This document shows positions 23,499-32,150 of a stretch of DNA of 39,685 nt, in pieces. Each line of letters begins with the position of its first letter. Positions within the stretch are counted from its first letter, which is position 1. This DNA is from Rhodobacteraceae bacterium WD3A24 (GTDB lineage: Bacteria; Pseudomonadota; Alphaproteobacteria; Rhodobacterales; Rhodobacteraceae). Both the position numbers and the translations under genes were made by a program. The stretch lies in the NCBI GenBank assembly GCA_002967695.1, contig PUHN01000033.1, positions 1 to 39,685 of the forward strand. The letters run 5' to 3'. The notes below the pieces were generated by a model. It saw only the letters and a list, made by a program, of their open reading frames with translations, was not told the origin of the DNA and did no database searches.

Positions 23499-25496
23499 AT
23501 GCAATTTCATCTCAACGGATTCAAAACGGGCGATCCGGCAATCTCACGCGCCGAGGCGCACGACGTTTCAGAGGGGCTGCCCGAAGAGGTCGATGTCCTG
23601 ATCGCGGGGTGCGGGCCGACGGGGCTGACGCTGGCCGCGCAGCTCGCGGCCTTCCCGGAGATCAAGACCCGTATCCTCGATGCGAAATCCGGCCCCCTTC
23701 TTGTGGGCCAGGCCGACGGCATCGCCTGCCGCACCATGGAAATGTTCGAGGCCTTCGGGTTCAGCGAGAAGGTTCTCAAGGAAGCCTACTGGGTCAACGA
23801 GACGTCATTCTGGAAACCCGATGCCCACCGGCCCGAGAACATCGCCCGGAGTGGACGTATTCAGGACACCGAGGACGGCCTGTCCGAATTTCCGCACGTG
23901 ATCCTCAATCAGGCTCGGGTGCATGATTTCCTGCTGGAAACCATGCGCAATTCGCCCTCGGGGCTGGCACCGGACTATTCGCGTCGCCTGAGCGATCTGA
24001 AGATCGACGCGGCGGCCGGCACGGGCGAGGGGGCGCCGTCGCACCCCGTTTCCGCGACCGTCGAGTACACCGACCCCGAAAATGCGGGCCAACGGCAGAT
24101 GGTCCGCGCGCGTTATGTCGTCGGCTGCGACGGGGCGCGAAGCACGGTGCGCGGCGCGATCGGACGCACGCTGCGCGGGGACGCCGCCAATCAGGCCTGG
24201 GGGGTCATGGATGTCCTGGCGGTCACCGATTTCCCCGATATCCGGCTGAAGACGGCGATCCATTCGGCCAATGAAGGCAACATCCTGATCATTCCGCGCG
24301 AGGGCGGCTATCTCGTCCGGCTCTATATCGAACTCGACAAGCTCAACGACGATGAACGGATTTCGAGCCGGAACATCACCGTCGACCATCTCGTGTCGGC
24401 CGCGCGGCGGATTCTGCATCCCTATATGCTGGAGGTCAAAGAGGTCGCCTGGTGGTCGGTGTACGAGATCGGGCAGCGGCTGTGCGACAAGTTCGACGAC
24501 GTGCCCGAATCCGAGGCGCAAACCCGTCTGCCGCATGTCTTCATCGCCGGCGACGCCTGCCACACGCACAGCCCCAAGGCCGGTCAGGGGATGAATGTCT
24601 CAATGCGCGACGGCTTCAATCTGGGCTGGAAGCTGGCCTCGGTTCTGCTGGGGCGGTGCGATCCGCGCCTGCTGCACAGCTATTCCGCCGAACGGCAGGG
24701 TGTGGCGCAGCGGCTCATCGATTTCGACCGCGAATTCGCCCGGATGTTCAGCGCCCCGCCCAAGGGCTCGCCCGAGGACAAGGGCGACGGGGTCGATCCG
24801 GCGGAATTCCAGAAGTATTTCGTCCAGCAGGGCCGCTTTACGGCCGGCACCGCGATCCAGTATCAGCCCTCGATCATCACCGCGCAGGCGGCCCATCAGC
24901 ATCTCGCGCGAGGCTTCGAGATCGGCACGCGCTTTCACTCGGCGCCGGTGATCCGGCTTGCGGACGCGCGCCCCGTGCATCTGGGCCACACCGTCAAGGC
25001 GGACGGGCGATGGCGGCTGTTTGCCTTTGCCGGGGCGGATGATCGGGCCGGGCCGTCATCGGTGATGGGCGCGTTGTGCGCCTTTCTTGCGGACTCGGCC
25101 GACTTGCCCGTTCGCCGCTACACCCCGGCCGGGGCCGATCCCGATTCGGTGATAGATGTCCGCGCCGTGTTCCAGCAGTATCACCGCGACCTCGCGGTCG
25201 AGGCGATGCCCGATTTCCTGATGCCGGCCAAAGGGGTTTACGGGCTGCGGGATTACGAAAAGATCTTTTGTCCGGACATCAAGGCTGGCAACGACATCTT
25301 CGACATGCGCGGCATCGACCGGCAGAACGGCTGCATGGTGCTCGTGAGGCCCGACCAGCATGTCGCCCATGTTCTTCCGCTCGACGGCTACAGCGAACTC
25401 TCGGCATTTTTCGCGCAGTTCATGCTGCCCTGTTCCGGGGCTGGCTGTCGGCGTCAGGAATCGAGCACCTCGCGTAGCTTTCGGGCGAGCTCCTGA
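23499..25496 (+). CDS. mobA: FAD-dependent 3-hydroxybenzoate 4-monooxygenase (MobA-like)
   Basis: 665 residues. It is a class A flavoprotein hydroxylase of the phenol 2-monooxygenase group. The FAD-binding GCGPTGLTLAAQL (37-49) is near the N-terminus, the DG motif is in VVGCDGARSTVRG, and the GD motif in FIAGDACHTHSPKAGQGMN. The C-terminal thioredoxin-like domain (about 480-650) contains DARPVHLGHTVKADGRWRLFAFAG. It would convert 3-hydroxybenzoate to protocatechuate with NADPH and O2. Neighbouring MarR regulation supports this, though other phenols are possible. The last 17 residues or so are Ser/Arg-rich, and the final 43 bases overlap the convergent kinase gene, so the stop lies inside that gene. 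Confidence 0.85.
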   Translation: MQFHLNGFKTGDPAISRAEAHDVSEGLPEEVDVLIAGCGPTGLTLAAQLAAFPEIKTRILDAKSGPLLVGQADGIACRTMEMFEAFGFSEKVLKEAYWVNETSFWKPDAHRPENIARSGRIQDTEDGLSEFPHVILNQARVHDFLLETMRNSPSGLAPDYSRRLSDLKIDAAAGTGEGAPSHPVSATVEYTDPENAGQRQMVRARYVVGCDGARSTVRGAIGRTLRGDAANQAWGVMDVLAVTDFPDIRLKTAIHSANEGNILIIPREGGYLVRLYIELDKLNDDERISSRNITVDHLVSAARRILHPYMLEVKEVAWWSVYEIGQRLCDKFDDVPESEAQTRLPHVFIAGDACHTHSPKAGQGMNVSMRDGFNLGWKLASVLLGRCDPRLLHSYSAERQGVAQRLIDFDREFARMFSAPPKGSPEDKGDGVDPAEFQKYFVQQGRFTAGTAIQYQPSIITAQAAHQHLARGFEIGTRFHSAPVIRLADARPVHLGHTVKADGRWRLFAFAGADDRAGPSSVMGALCAFLADSADLPVRRYTPAGADPDSVIDVRAVFQQYHRDLAVEAMPDFLMPAKGVYGLRDYEKIFCPDIKAGNDIFDMRGIDRQNGCMVLVRPDQHVAHVLPLDGYSELSAFFAQFMLPCSGAGCRRQESSTSRSFRASS

Positions 25497-28400
25497 CGCC
25501 GATACGGCTTGCCGAGAAAGTTGAGCCCCTCGTCGAGGCGGCCGCGGTGGATGATCGCGTTTTCGGTGTAGCCGGAGGTGAACAGCACGCGCATTTCGGG
25601 CCGCAGGGCGGTGGCCGCCTCGGCCAGTTCGCGGCCGTTCATGCCGCCGGGGATGACGATGTCGGTGAACAGAAGATCGATATCCGGGGCTTGCCGGAGG
25701 ATCTCGAGCGCCTCCGGCCCCTTGCCGGCGCTGGTGACACGATACCCCAGCTCGCGCAGCAGACTCGTCAGATGCGCGCGGACGGAGTCGTCGTCCTCGA
25801 CCACGAGGATGTGCTCGTCGCCGCCGGCAATGTCGGGGCGGGCGAGCGGCTCCGGCACCTGTGCATCGCCGCCCTCGGTCCGCGGCAGATAGAGTTTGAC
25901 CGTCGTGCCCTCTCCCGGCTCCGAGTAGATCTTGGCGTGGCCGCCGGACTGTTTTGCCAGCCCGTAGACCATGCTCAGCCCGAGCCCGGTTCCCTTTCCG
26001 CTTCCCTTCGTGGTGAAGAAGGGGTCGAAGGCCCGGTCGCGCACCTCGGGGGTCATCCCGCTGCCTGTGTCCGAGATCGCGATCGTGACATACTCGCCCG
26101 GCTCCACCTCGATATGGGAGGCGGCATAACCGCGGTCGAGCCGGGCATTGGCCGTCTCGATCGTCAGGTGGCCGCCATCGGGCATCGCGTCCTGCGCGTT
26201 CAGCGCGATGTTGAGCAGCCCCAGTTCGAGCTGGCCCGGATCGACATTGCTGATCCAGAGATCATCGCTCAGGGAAAAGGCGACTTCGATGGTCACCTGA
26301 AGGGTTCTGCGCAACAGGCTCTCCATCCCGGCCACGAGCGTATTGACATCGACGGGCTTGGGGACAAGCGGCTGCTGGCGGGCGAAGGCGAGGAGGCGAT
26401 GGGTCAACTGCGCTCCGCGTTCGGCCGCGGCGATGGTGCTGTCGACCATGCCGAGCAGACGCGGCCGGTCGGCGAGTTCGTCGCTGAGGATCTCGGCATT
26501 GCCGAGGATCACGGTGAGCAGGTTGTTCATGTCATGCGACACGCCGCCGGTGAGCTGGCCGATCGCCTCCATCTTCTGGGACTGGCGCCGGCGCTGCTCG
26601 GCCATCTTGCGTTCCGTGACATCGGTCATGCTGCCCAGTACCCGCACGGCGCGTCCCGTCTCGTCGCGCATGATAAAGCAGCGGTCGACGACATGGGCGA
26701 CGGTCCCGTCGGCGCGGAGATAGCGGTATTCGTCCTCCCAGCTCGACCGGCTTCCGCGCAGCATCCTGCCGAAATCGGCGGTCACGCGCGCCCTGTCTTC
26801 GGGGTGTATCCGCAGATCCCACGCTTCGGGGCCGCGATAGACGCGCGACGGATCATAGCCAAAGGTCGCCTCCATGTTCTCGTTCCACCAGACGATGTCG
26901 TTGGCGACGTCCCAGTCCCACACGACGTCATGCGTCGCGCGGGCAAGCAGGCGGAAGCGCTCCTCACTCAGCCGCAGGGCGGCCTCGGCGGCCTTTCGGT
27001 CGGTGATGTCGCGCTCGATGGCCACGAAGTGGCTGATCGCACCCGCCTCGTCGGTCAGGGGCGTGATGTCGACCTCCAGCCATATCTCGCTTCCGTCGCG
27101 GCGGTAGTTGCGCAACTCCGACCGTACCGGCCTGCCGGCCTCCATTGCCCTGCGAATCCGGTCGAGTTCGTCGCGCTGCGTGCCCGGCCCCTGCAGGAAG
27201 CGGGGGGTCTGGCCGAGCGCCTCCTCGCGGGAAAACCCGGTCGTCTTTTCAAAGGCATCGTTGACAAAGGCGATCACCGGGCCATGAGGGGCGTCAAGCT
27301 CTTGCCCGTCGGTGATGAGCAGGATGTCGTTCTGCCGCGCGACGGCTGCCTCGAGCAGGCGGAGCTGTTGTTGATCGGCGCGTTCCCGGGTGACGTCGCG
27401 AAAGTGGATGGCGAGCCCGTCGCCAGTGGGATAGGCGCTGACCTGAAACCAGGCGTTGAGCGGCGCGGGATAATACTCGGTGAAGCGGACCGTGCGCCGA
27501 TCGCGCATCGCGGCCTCGTAGTCGCGCTTGAAACGGCGCGTGACGGCCTCGGGAAATTCCTCCCAGACATTGCGGCCGAGGAGCTCGCCGGCCCTGCGCC
27601 CCAGCAAGGTCTCGGCCTTGGTGTTGAGAAAACTGAAGCGCCAGTCGCCATCGAGCGTCATGAAACCGTCGCTGAGGTTTTCGAGGGTGTGGCGCAGTCG
27701 TTGCGCCAGCGCCGCCGATTCCCGGCGCATCGCGACGGTCTCGGAGATATCCTGGAAGGCGCCGCGCACGGCCTTGATTGCGCCGTTGCCGTCCCGCTCG
27801 GCCTCGCCGATCGCGCGCACCCATTTGCGCGTGCCCGCCGCAGAGACGATCTGCAGCGTTTCGTCGAACGGGGTGCCGGCTTCGGCGCAGGCGTCGAAGG
27901 CGGCGCGGATGCGCGCGCGCTGCTCGGGGATGTAGTAGTCGAATGCCTCCTCGAGCGTGGGCGCGCTTCCCTCCGGCAGGTCGTGGATCGCGGCCGTTCC
28001 GGCTGTCCAGGTGATGCGCGGCGGATCCATCTCGACGCGCCAGCCGCCCATTCGGGCCATTCGGCCGGCCAGGCGCAGAAGGTCGGCGTTGCGGGCGGCT
28101 TCTGCCTCGACCTCGCGGATGTCGGTGATGTCCTGGGTGAGCACCGACAGCACCGGCCGCCCGCCGACCTCCACGATCTCGCCGACCTCGCGCATGGTCC
28201 GGGTCGTGCCGTCCGCGCGTGGCACGCGGAATTCGGCCTGAAAGGTCCGCCCGTCTCGGATGGCGGCGCGCTGGGCGGCGATGTAGCCGGCGCGGTCGTC
28301 GGGGTGGAGCAGCTCCAGGAATTCGCTTCGGGTGTTGCCATAGGTGGCCGGATCGACCCCGAACAGGTCGTAGAGCTCGGCCGACCAATGCGCCTGGCTG

Positions 28401-29374
28401 GATCGCAGATCAAGCTCCCAGTGCCCCAGGCGAGCGAGGCGCTGAGCGTTGCGCAAGAGCGCCTCGCGCCGCTGAAGCTGCTGGCGCGCGTGGTCGTGCT
28501 CGCGCGATCTCAGTTTCATGTCCAGCGCCATCGGATCGTCGGCCGGCATCGCGCCGCGTTCGTGATCGTCCGGGGCGGTGGGCTCCGCCTCCATGAACCG
28601 GCAGATCAGAAAGGTGATCCGCCCGTCCGCGTCGCGCAGAGGAATGTTGACCGCCTGCCACGTGGGGGCGGAGCTGTCGCGCGTCTGCGGGGCGGAGAGC
28701 AGCCCGTCCAGCGGGCCGGTCGTGTCGGCCGCGCCGGTTTCGCCGACTCGCCGGAAGGAGGCGCGCAACGCGCTCTCGCCGTTGGCGTCGGGATGGGGCA
28801 GGATGTCGAACAATCGTCGGCCCTTTGCCTCTCGGCGGTCGCGCCCTATCAGCGCGAGGAAATCGTCACTCGCGGTGGTGACAAGCTCGTCAACACATCC
28901 GATGACGACGAAGCGCCCCGGCGCGGCCTCGAACAGGGCCTGGAAGTGTGCCACGGCCGCCTCGGCCTGGCGGCGGGCCTTGCGTTCGCGCTCCAGCAGG
29001 CGCGCGCGTTCGCGTTCATGCTCGATGATCTGCGACACGTCGCGCGCCGAGACGATGCGGGCCTCGCCCTGCTCGGCGGGAAAGGGATGCGACGTGATGG
29101 CGACATGAATTATCCTGCCCGACTTGAGCCGATGACGCCAGATTCCGGCGGTGTCGATATCGCCTTCGGGGGCGCTGCGGATGCTTTCGCGAAGCGCCTC
29201 GACATCGTCCTCGGGCCGGATGTCGGATATGCGCATCGCGAGGAATTCCTCGCGCGTGTAGCCGTAGCGCACGACGGCGGCGCGGTTGATATCGAGAAAG
29301 CGCAGGGTTCGGGTGTCGTAGACCCACATCGGCTCGGGATGGCCGTGGAAATACGCCTCGCGCGGGTCGATCAT
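25454..29374 (-). CDS. Hybrid histidine kinase with seven PAS domains
   Basis: 1306 residues from the ATG at 29374-29372 with AAGG upstream; a GTG nine bases earlier leaves no spacer. There is no membrane helix, so it is cytoplasmic. PAS-like domains lie at about 2-117, 142-262, 302-422, 427-547, 552-667, 672-792 and 797-922. HisKA follows with H947 (VSHDMNN), then the ATPase domain (about 1037-1165; N box with N1059, GTGLGLS) and a receiver with D1238 in FTDIVIPGG. The sixth PAS has LOV-like text GQTPRFLQG, where the photoactive Cys is Pro724. A coiled coil follows PAS1. No partner regulator is adjacent. The substrate signals are unknown. Confidence 0.93.
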   Translation of the reverse strand: MIDPREAYFHGHPEPMWVYDTRTLRFLDINRAAVVRYGYTREEFLAMRISDIRPEDDVEALRESIRSAPEGDIDTAGIWRHRLKSGRIIHVAITSHPFPAEQGEARIVSARDVSQIIEHERERARLLERERKARRQAEAAVAHFQALFEAAPGRFVVIGCVDELVTTASDDFLALIGRDRREAKGRRLFDILPHPDANGESALRASFRRVGETGAADTTGPLDGLLSAPQTRDSSAPTWQAVNIPLRDADGRITFLICRFMEAEPTAPDDHERGAMPADDPMALDMKLRSREHDHARQQLQRREALLRNAQRLARLGHWELDLRSSQAHWSAELYDLFGVDPATYGNTRSEFLELLHPDDRAGYIAAQRAAIRDGRTFQAEFRVPRADGTTRTMREVGEIVEVGGRPVLSVLTQDITDIREVEAEAARNADLLRLAGRMARMGGWRVEMDPPRITWTAGTAAIHDLPEGSAPTLEEAFDYYIPEQRARIRAAFDACAEAGTPFDETLQIVSAAGTRKWVRAIGEAERDGNGAIKAVRGAFQDISETVAMRRESAALAQRLRHTLENLSDGFMTLDGDWRFSFLNTKAETLLGRRAGELLGRNVWEEFPEAVTRRFKRDYEAAMRDRRTVRFTEYYPAPLNAWFQVSAYPTGDGLAIHFRDVTRERADQQQLRLLEAAVARQNDILLITDGQELDAPHGPVIAFVNDAFEKTTGFSREEALGQTPRFLQGPGTQRDELDRIRRAMEAGRPVRSELRNYRRDGSEIWLEVDITPLTDEAGAISHFVAIERDITDRKAAEAALRLSEERFRLLARATHDVVWDWDVANDIVWWNENMEATFGYDPSRVYRGPEAWDLRIHPEDRARVTADFGRMLRGSRSSWEDEYRYLRADGTVAHVVDRCFIMRDETGRAVRVLGSMTDVTERKMAEQRRRQSQKMEAIGQLTGGVSHDMNNLLTVILGNAEILSDELADRPRLLGMVDSTIAAAERGAQLTHRLLAFARQQPLVPKPVDVNTLVAGMESLLRRTLQVTIEVAFSLSDDLWISNVDPGQLELGLLNIALNAQDAMPDGGHLTIETANARLDRGYAASHIEVEPGEYVTIAISDTGSGMTPEVRDRAFDPFFTTKGSGKGTGLGLSMVYGLAKQSGGHAKIYSEPGEGTTVKLYLPRTEGGDAQVPEPLARPDIAGGDEHILVVEDDDSVRAHLTSLLRELGYRVTSAGKGPEALEILRQAPDIDLLFTDIVIPGGMNGRELAEAATALRPEMRVLFTSGYTENAIIHRGRLDEGLNFLGKPYRRQELARKLREVLDS

Positions 29375-29505
29375 CACGGACACCTTTCAGCCGGTTGGGC
29401 GCTCCCGGAAAAGCCGGTCTCGTCAGAGGCATCGTCACGGGCCGCGGGCGGTGGGTCAATGGCCGGGCGGCGCGCCTGGTGGCGCGGCCTGAGCGGGTGT
29501 TTCAA

Positions 29506-30294
29506 CTATGCCAGCCCGATGAAGCGGCGCATCGCATCCGCCTGATGGGCGGCCATCTCCGCCCCGGCCACGCTGGGCCGCTCCAGCCGGTGCGCGGCGG
29601 CCAGTAGCGGGGTCTCCTTGGGCTGCGTGACTGCGTCGGCGACAAGCGGCGCGGCCGCGATCTCGTCTTGGACAAAGGGGCAGGTGGCGTCGTCGCCGCT
29701 CCCGGCAGGCGAGGCGTTGACGAGAATCGCGCCCTGGGGCGCGGGCCCCGTCTCGACCCTAGCCGCCGGAAAAGCCGCCCGCAGCCGTTCGGCCAGCCGT
29801 CGCGCCGTGGGCGCGTCCCGGTCGGCGAGGGTGATCCGCTCCGCCCCGCGACGGAGCGCCTCGAAGGCGATCGCGCCGCCCGCCGCCCCGGCGCCGCAGA
29901 TCGCCAGCGCGGCGCTCTCCGGCCGAAACCCCGCCTCTGCCAGCGCGTCCATCATGCCATGGCCGTCGAACATCGCGGCCGAGAGCGTGCCGTCAGGGCG
30001 TCTGGCCACGGTATTGGCGGTGCCCAGCGCCGCGACTTCGGGTGCGTGCGTATCGCAGAAGCCGGGCAGGGCGGCCTTGTGGGGAATGGTGGTTACAAAG
30101 CCGGGAATGTTTCGGGCGTGGCGGACCATCTCGATGAAGGCGGCCAGCCCCGCAGGCGGCAGATGAACCGGCACGCAGACCGCATCGATGCCGTGGGCTG
30201 CGAAATGGGCGTTCCACAGCGCGGGCGTGGCCGCCTGGGCCACCGGATCGCCGATCATCGGTATGACCGCCTGCGCGGTCGACTGCATTGCCAT
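29506..30294 (-). CDS. Shikimate/quinate dehydrogenase-like enzyme
   Basis: 262 residues with AGGA upstream. The AroE fold is clear: catalytic K73 (TIPHK) and D110 (FDGHG), N94 in ANTV and Q251 near the C-terminus (MAAHQADAM). The substrate-carboxylate motif, normally S-x-S in HSxSP, reads Q20-A-A-T-P, so both Ser are lost. The cofactor loop after the GAGAAGG (134-140) is LADRD, with an Asp in place of the Arg-type NADP binder, suggesting NAD+. This favours a catabolic oxidation of a shikimate- or quinate-like compound, not chorismate synthesis. It is divergent from a GntR regulator, with the ABC importer beyond that. Confidence 0.85.
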   Translation of the reverse strand: MAMQSTAQAVIPMIGDPVAQAATPALWNAHFAAHGIDAVCVPVHLPPAGLAAFIEMVRHARNIPGFVTTIPHKAALPGFCDTHAPEVAALGTANTVARRPDGTLSAAMFDGHGMMDALAEAGFRPESAALAICGAGAAGGAIAFEALRRGAERITLADRDAPTARRLAERLRAAFPAARVETGPAPQGAILVNASPAGSGDDATCPFVQDEIAAAPLVADAVTQPKETPLLAAAHRLERPSVAGAEMAAHQADAMRRFIGLA

Positions 30295-30331
30295 GACGGT
30301 CCTGTTGACTCGGGTCTTTCGATATTATTAG

Positions 30332-30346
30332 AAACGTGTAACGTTT
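30332..30346. promoter_or_regulatory. Inverted repeat, likely GntR operator
   Basis: AAACG-TGTAA-CGTTT is a perfect 5-bp inverted repeat in the 74-bp gap between the dehydrogenase-like gene and the GntR/FCD regulator. Its position lets it control both divergent promoters. GntR proteins often bind such short palindromes. Confidence 0.6.
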
Positions 30347-30368
30347 TAGCAATAGGGTCATTGTAGCC

Positions 30369-31040
30369 GTGTTTTCGCTCAAGCCGCAGGACGGGGCCTC
30401 GATCGTCGCGCTGATCGCCAGCGCGGTGCGCCGCGACATCTCCTTCGGGGAGTTGCCGCCCGACGCCAAGCTCAAGATCGAGGATCTCCGCCGCCGCTAC
30501 GGTGGCTCCAACCATTCGGTGCGCGAGGCGCTGATGCAGCTGACCGCCGAGGGGATGGTCGAGGCCAACGCGCAGAGGGGCTTCCGCGTGGCCTCCGCCA
30601 CCGGCGACGATCTGAAGGACATCGTGCGGCTGCGCGCCGAGCTCGACCCGGTGGGGCTGCGCTGGTCGATGCTCAACGGCGACGTAGCCTGGGAAAGCCG
30701 GCTGATCGGCGCCGAACACGCCGCGAGCCGGGCGGCGCGGAGGCTCGCCGAATCCGCCGACGAGGCGACGCTCGCCTGGGATGAGGCGAACCGCGCCTTT
30801 CACGCCACGCTGATGGAGGCCTGCGGCTCGCCCCGGCTGATCGAGGTGACCGCGCGGCTCTATGACCAGTCGCGCCGCTTCCGGCTGGCCAATCTGCGCG
30901 AGGGCCTGTGTGACCCGCAGGAGATCCGGCGCACTCGCAAGGCGTTGTGCGACGCCGTCGTCGAACGCGACGCCGAGGCGGCGACGGCGCGTCTCATCGC
31001 CGATATCGAGCTCGACCTGGCCGCGGCCGGGTCGCGTTGA
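30369..31040 (+). CDS. GntR-family regulator with FCD ligand domain
   Basis: 223 residues, GTG start (chosen because no ATG lies nearby; its ribosome site is weak). A winged-helix DNA-binding domain occupies about 12-75, with the recognition helix in GGSNHSVREALMQLTAEGMVEANAQRGFRV. The FCD domain (about 83-215) is all-helical and contains the conserved metal/ligand-type Asp and His (NRAFHATLMEACGS and others). FCD regulators respond to small carboxylic acids. It is divergent from the dehydrogenase-like gene and 39 bp before the binding-protein gene, so it probably controls this whole locus. Confidence 0.9.
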   Translation: MFSLKPQDGASIVALIASAVRRDISFGELPPDAKLKIEDLRRRYGGSNHSVREALMQLTAEGMVEANAQRGFRVASATGDDLKDIVRLRAELDPVGLRWSMLNGDVAWESRLIGAEHAASRAARRLAESADEATLAWDEANRAFHATLMEACGSPRLIEVTARLYDQSRRFRLANLREGLCDPQEIRRTRKALCDAVVERDAEAATARLIADIELDLAAAGSR

Positions 31041-31079
31041 CCGGCCCCCTCGGGGGCGACCAAACCAAGGGAGGATACC

Positions 31080-32096
31080 ATGACCCAACTGACCAGACGC
31101 AATGCGCTGGCCCTGATGGGGGCCACGGCGGCGAGCCCGCTTCTGGCGCAGGGCTCGGGCGGGACGACCCGCATCAATGTCGGCGCGCTGCGCTTCACCA
31201 GCCACTCCGCCAGCTTCATCGCCTATGAGCGCGGTTATTTCACCGAGGCCGGACTCGACGTGAACTTCGAGTTCTTCCAGGCGGCGCAGCCGATGGCGAT
31301 CGCCATCGCCTCGGGCGACGCGGATTACGCCGTCACCGCGATCACCGGCGGGCTGATCTCGCTCGCGCAGCGGGGGGCAACCAAGGTCGTCGGCGGCGCC
31401 CTTTCCGAGGAGCCCGGAATCGACGGGCAGAAGATCCTCGCCTCGACCGAAGCCTATGACGCCGGCCTGACCGACCCCTCGATGCTGGACGGCAAGACCT
31501 TCGGCATCACGCAGGCGGGCTCGTCGTTCCACTACATGGGCTCCAAGATCGCCGCCGCCGAGGGCGCCGAGCTGTCGTTCCGGCCGCTCCAGAACGTCCC
31601 CGCCATCATCGGGGCGATCCGCAGCGGCCAGATCGACGCCTGGTCGATCGTGCCGCACATCGCCAAGCCGCTGGACTCGGGCGGGGCCGCGCGGATCATC
31701 GGCAACGTGGCCGACTACATCCCCGACTACCAGGTCACGACCGTCTTCACCTCGGCCGAGAACGCGGCCAACCAGCGTGCGCAGACCGAGGCCTTCCTCG
31801 AGGCGTTCTCGCGCGGGGCGGCCGACTTCAACGCCGCGCTGGTGGACAACACCACCGACGAGGCCGAGCGCGACGCGCTGATCGAACTGATCGCGGGCTA
31901 TGTCTATCCCGACCGCTCGCTGGACGAGGCGCGCCCGTCGATCATCAACGGGGCGATGCGCATCAACGCGAACGCCGCGCTCAACCGCAGCTCGGTCCAG
32001 GATCAGCTCGACTGGTTCAAGTCCGAGGACCTGGTCGATGCCGAGATCGACTACGACACGCTGGTCGACGAAAGCTATGTCGACATCATCACCTGA
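31080..32096 (+). CDS. ABC-transporter substrate-binding protein, NitT/TauT (SsuA-like)
   Basis: 338 residues with GGGAGG upstream. The N-terminus TQLTRRNALALM followed by a short hydrophobic run resembles a Tat-type signal, cleaved near residue 25. The mature part has the two-lobed periplasmic fold of this family, opening INVGALRFTSHSASFIAYERGYFTEAGLDVNFEFF. Members bind sulfonates, nitrate, thiamine precursors or aromatic acids, so the ligand cannot be named. It delivers its ligand to the permease and ATPase encoded just downstream. A strong GC hairpin separates it from the ATPase gene, common for abundantly made binding proteins. Confidence 0.92.
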   Translation: MTQLTRRNALALMGATAASPLLAQGSGGTTRINVGALRFTSHSASFIAYERGYFTEAGLDVNFEFFQAAQPMAIAIASGDADYAVTAITGGLISLAQRGATKVVGGALSEEPGIDGQKILASTEAYDAGLTDPSMLDGKTFGITQAGSSFHYMGSKIAAAEGAELSFRPLQNVPAIIGAIRSGQIDAWSIVPHIAKPLDSGGAARIIGNVADYIPDYQVTTVFTSAENAANQRAQTEAFLEAFSRGAADFNAALVDNTTDEAERDALIELIAGYVYPDRSLDEARPSIINGAMRINANAALNRSSVQDQLDWFKSEDLVDAEIDYDTLVDESYVDIIT

Positions 32097-32105
32097 CGCG
32101 AAACC

Positions 32106-32130
32106 GGGGGCGCGGCGCATCCGCGCCCCC
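32106..32130 (+). promoter_or_regulatory. Intercistronic hairpin after the binding-protein gene
   Basis: GGGGGCGCGG (32106-32115) pairs perfectly with CCGCGCCCCC (32121-32130) around a 5-base loop. There is no T run, so it is unlikely to be a full terminator. It probably stabilises the upstream mRNA and lowers downstream expression. Confidence 0.65.
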
Positions 32131-32150
32131 ACCCAAAGGCAGGCCGCGCA

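Noticed and set aside
25547-29545. A very long open frame on the plus strand opposite the hybrid kinase
   Set aside because: It is antisense to an unambiguous kinase, has no domain, and arises from high third-position G+C that removes stop codons from the opposite strand.
32106-32130. Terminator between the binding-protein and ATPase genes
   Set aside because: The stem is strong but no T run follows on the plus strand and the downstream genes clearly belong to the operon.
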